A stretch of 64,000 bases of DNA from Daucus carota subsp. sativus (Eukaryota; Streptophyta; Magnoliopsida; Apiales; Apiaceae): assembly GCF_001625215.2 (NCBI RefSeq), contig NC_030385.2, positions 37,287,598-37,351,597 on the forward strand, given 5' to 3'. The notes under the pieces were generated by a model that saw only the letters and a program-made list of their open reading frames with translations, did no database searches and had not been told where the DNA came from. Of the stretch, positions 62,747 to 64,000 are shown piece by piece (the stretch's first letter is position 1; every line of letters starts with the position of its first letter). The position numbers were made by a program, and so were the translations under genes.

Positions 62747-63341
62747 TATATAAAGGAGAAGCGAGGGGCGTGTATGTGGCGCCTCTCACATCGCTTCGTT
62801 TTATTTTTCTAATTTTCTGGAATTTTTGGATGAAAAATATCAAAAATTAGAACTACCTTTTTTAGTTTCGGATATATTAGAAACAAGTTTTAGAATCTGA
62901 TTTTGTTTCAGATTATTTATGTAATATAGTAGATTGAAAATTTTAATCTGATTTTGTTTCTATATAAAGGAGGAGCGAGGTGCGTGTGGGTGGCGCCTCT
63001 TACATCGTTACCTTTTTTAGTTTCGGATATATTAGAAGCAAGTTTCAGAATCTGATTTTGTTTCAGATTATTTATGGAATATAGTAGATTGAAAATTTTA
63101 ATCTGATTTTTGTTTCTATATAAAGAAGAAGTGAGGGGCGTGTAGGTGGCGCCTCTCACATTGTTCCGTTCTAATTTTATAATTTTCTGGAATTTTCGGA
63201 TGAAAAATATCAAAAATTAGAACTACTTTTTTTAGTTTCGGATATATCAGAAGCAAGTTTCAGAATTTGATTTTGTTTCAGATTATTTATGCAATATAAC
63301 ACCTTGAAAGTTTTAATCTGATTTTGTTTCAAATTATTTAA
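62747..63341. repeat. Three tandem copies of a TATATAAAGG..GAGGGGCGTG unit
   Basis: Copies start at 62747, 62961 and 63117 (about 214, 156 and 225 bp). Each begins TATATAAAG, runs through GGCGCCTCTCACAT (a GGCGCC palindrome) and ends in TTTTAATCTGATTTTGTTTC. The middle copy lacks about 58 bp of the TTCTGGAATTTTTGG region. Copies differ by scattered substitutions. Confidence 0.85.
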
Positions 63342-64000
63342 TTATGGGAAAGAGTAGCACACAAGTCTCTCTGCACCTATAAATGCCCCTATAGATTGTA
63401 GGGTTTTGGATCATTTAAACACAACCTACTCTCTCTTAATATCACAACCCTACCTCTATCTGGTGATGGTTCTCTTGCTCGATTCCTAACTTGGTGATGC
63501 CGTTCTTCTGCAACGATAAGAGAAGGTTGTTTATACGGTATTAAAAAAAAAAATAAAGGTTGTTGTAAGCAAAAGTAGTTATAGACCACTATGTGGGAGT
63601 CGACAAATCCAAACACAGGAGAAGAATATAGTCTTGACATTATATTGATGGATGATATCAATAAATTAACTCTTAGTGATGTATGGTTCTTAGTTATTCT
63701 TTTATAATATTTGTTTTGTTCATCGAACATGTTTGTTATTGTTAATTTTTATATGATTTACTTTGTACACAAGAAAAAATTATTCATGCATTATCTGTTT
63801 GCTCCGTTCAAGCTACTTTTAAGCGAAGACTGTTCATACAATATTAAAAAATAGTGGTTGTTACAAGTAAGGGTAGTTATAGACGGTTATCTCACGGATT
63901 TAAGTTAGATGTTTTTGTGCACAATCAATTCAAAAATATTAGAGGAAGGTGACAATTAAGATTCGTCGTGCTTTAAATTGTTAATTACGTGTAGAAATTT
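63342..64000 (+). other. Right-edge region, promoter-like sequence, no gene called
   Basis: CACCTATAAATGCCCC near 63375-63390 is a good TATA context, followed by ACTCTCTCTTAATATCAC, which looks like a leader. No coding frame with a motif follows inside the window. GGTTGTTGTAAGCAAAAGTAGTTATAGAC at about 63560 recurs loosely at about 63858, suggesting a further diverged repeat. It may be the 5' part of a transcribed repeat or of a gene outside the window. Confidence 0.35.

Overview
The window is nuclear DNA from a flowering plant, most likely a eudicot. It has about 12 protein genes with short GT-AG introns, AT-rich intergenic DNA and many small non-autonomous transposons (Stowaway, Tourist/Harbinger, hAT, Mutator-type, Helitron). 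The gene families (TOM1-like/TOL, CASP-like, patellin, clade-type PP2C, F-box/LRR FBL3, Wun1/NTF2-like) are plant-specific or have plant-specific architecture. I cannot fix the species from sequence alone. No rRNA, CRISPR, organellar or bacterial segment was seen.  Layout, left to right: a saposin-B protein gene (minus, 1.5-3.4 kb) with a GC-rich foldback element just upstream; an intronless gene with a VPFxWExxPGTPK motif (plus, 8.1 kb); a TE-rich stretch (11-13.5 kb); an AlkB-type 2-oxoglutarate dioxygenase gene (plus, 14.2-15.5 kb) convergent with a nine-exon TOM1-like gene (minus, 16.2-22.3 kb); a Helitron and a broken LINE (22.6-26 kb); a Wun1/NTF2-like gene (minus, 26.4 kb); a short-chain dehydrogenase gene (minus, 29.3-30.3 kb); a MITE cluster (31-35.6 kb); a small Sel1-repeat protein gene (plus, 37-39.3 kb); F-box/LRR FBL3 (plus, 45.3-48.9 kb) convergent with a CASP-like gene (minus, 49.5-50.4 kb); a PP2C gene (plus, 51.4-53.3 kb) convergent with an aldo-keto reductase gene (minus, 53.7-56.5 kb); a Mutator-type element with a perfect palindrome (56.7-57.6 kb); a patellin gene (minus, 59.5-61.5 kb); and TE-derived tandem repeats to the end.  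From memory of Arabidopsis loci, the gene order resembles the At5g01670-At5g01800 segment (AKR, PP2C65, FBL3, NTF2-like, TOL7, ALKBH1D, saposin) combined with its duplicate around At3g51670-At3g51730 (PATL6, SDR2, saposin). The genes form no operon or pathway. They are housekeeping, trafficking and stress genes kept together by old synteny.  I see no wholly new multi-gene system. The points most worth a second look are: in-frame stops near the N-terminus of two otherwise intact genes (saposin and AlkB-like); two GC-AG introns in one TOL gene; a tandem duplication of a 3' splice site in the AKR gene; and several mobile elements with exact target-site duplications and unusual insides (TTGCAA minisatellite with a 58-bp-arm palindrome, triple GC hairpins, CGATTAATCG arrays).
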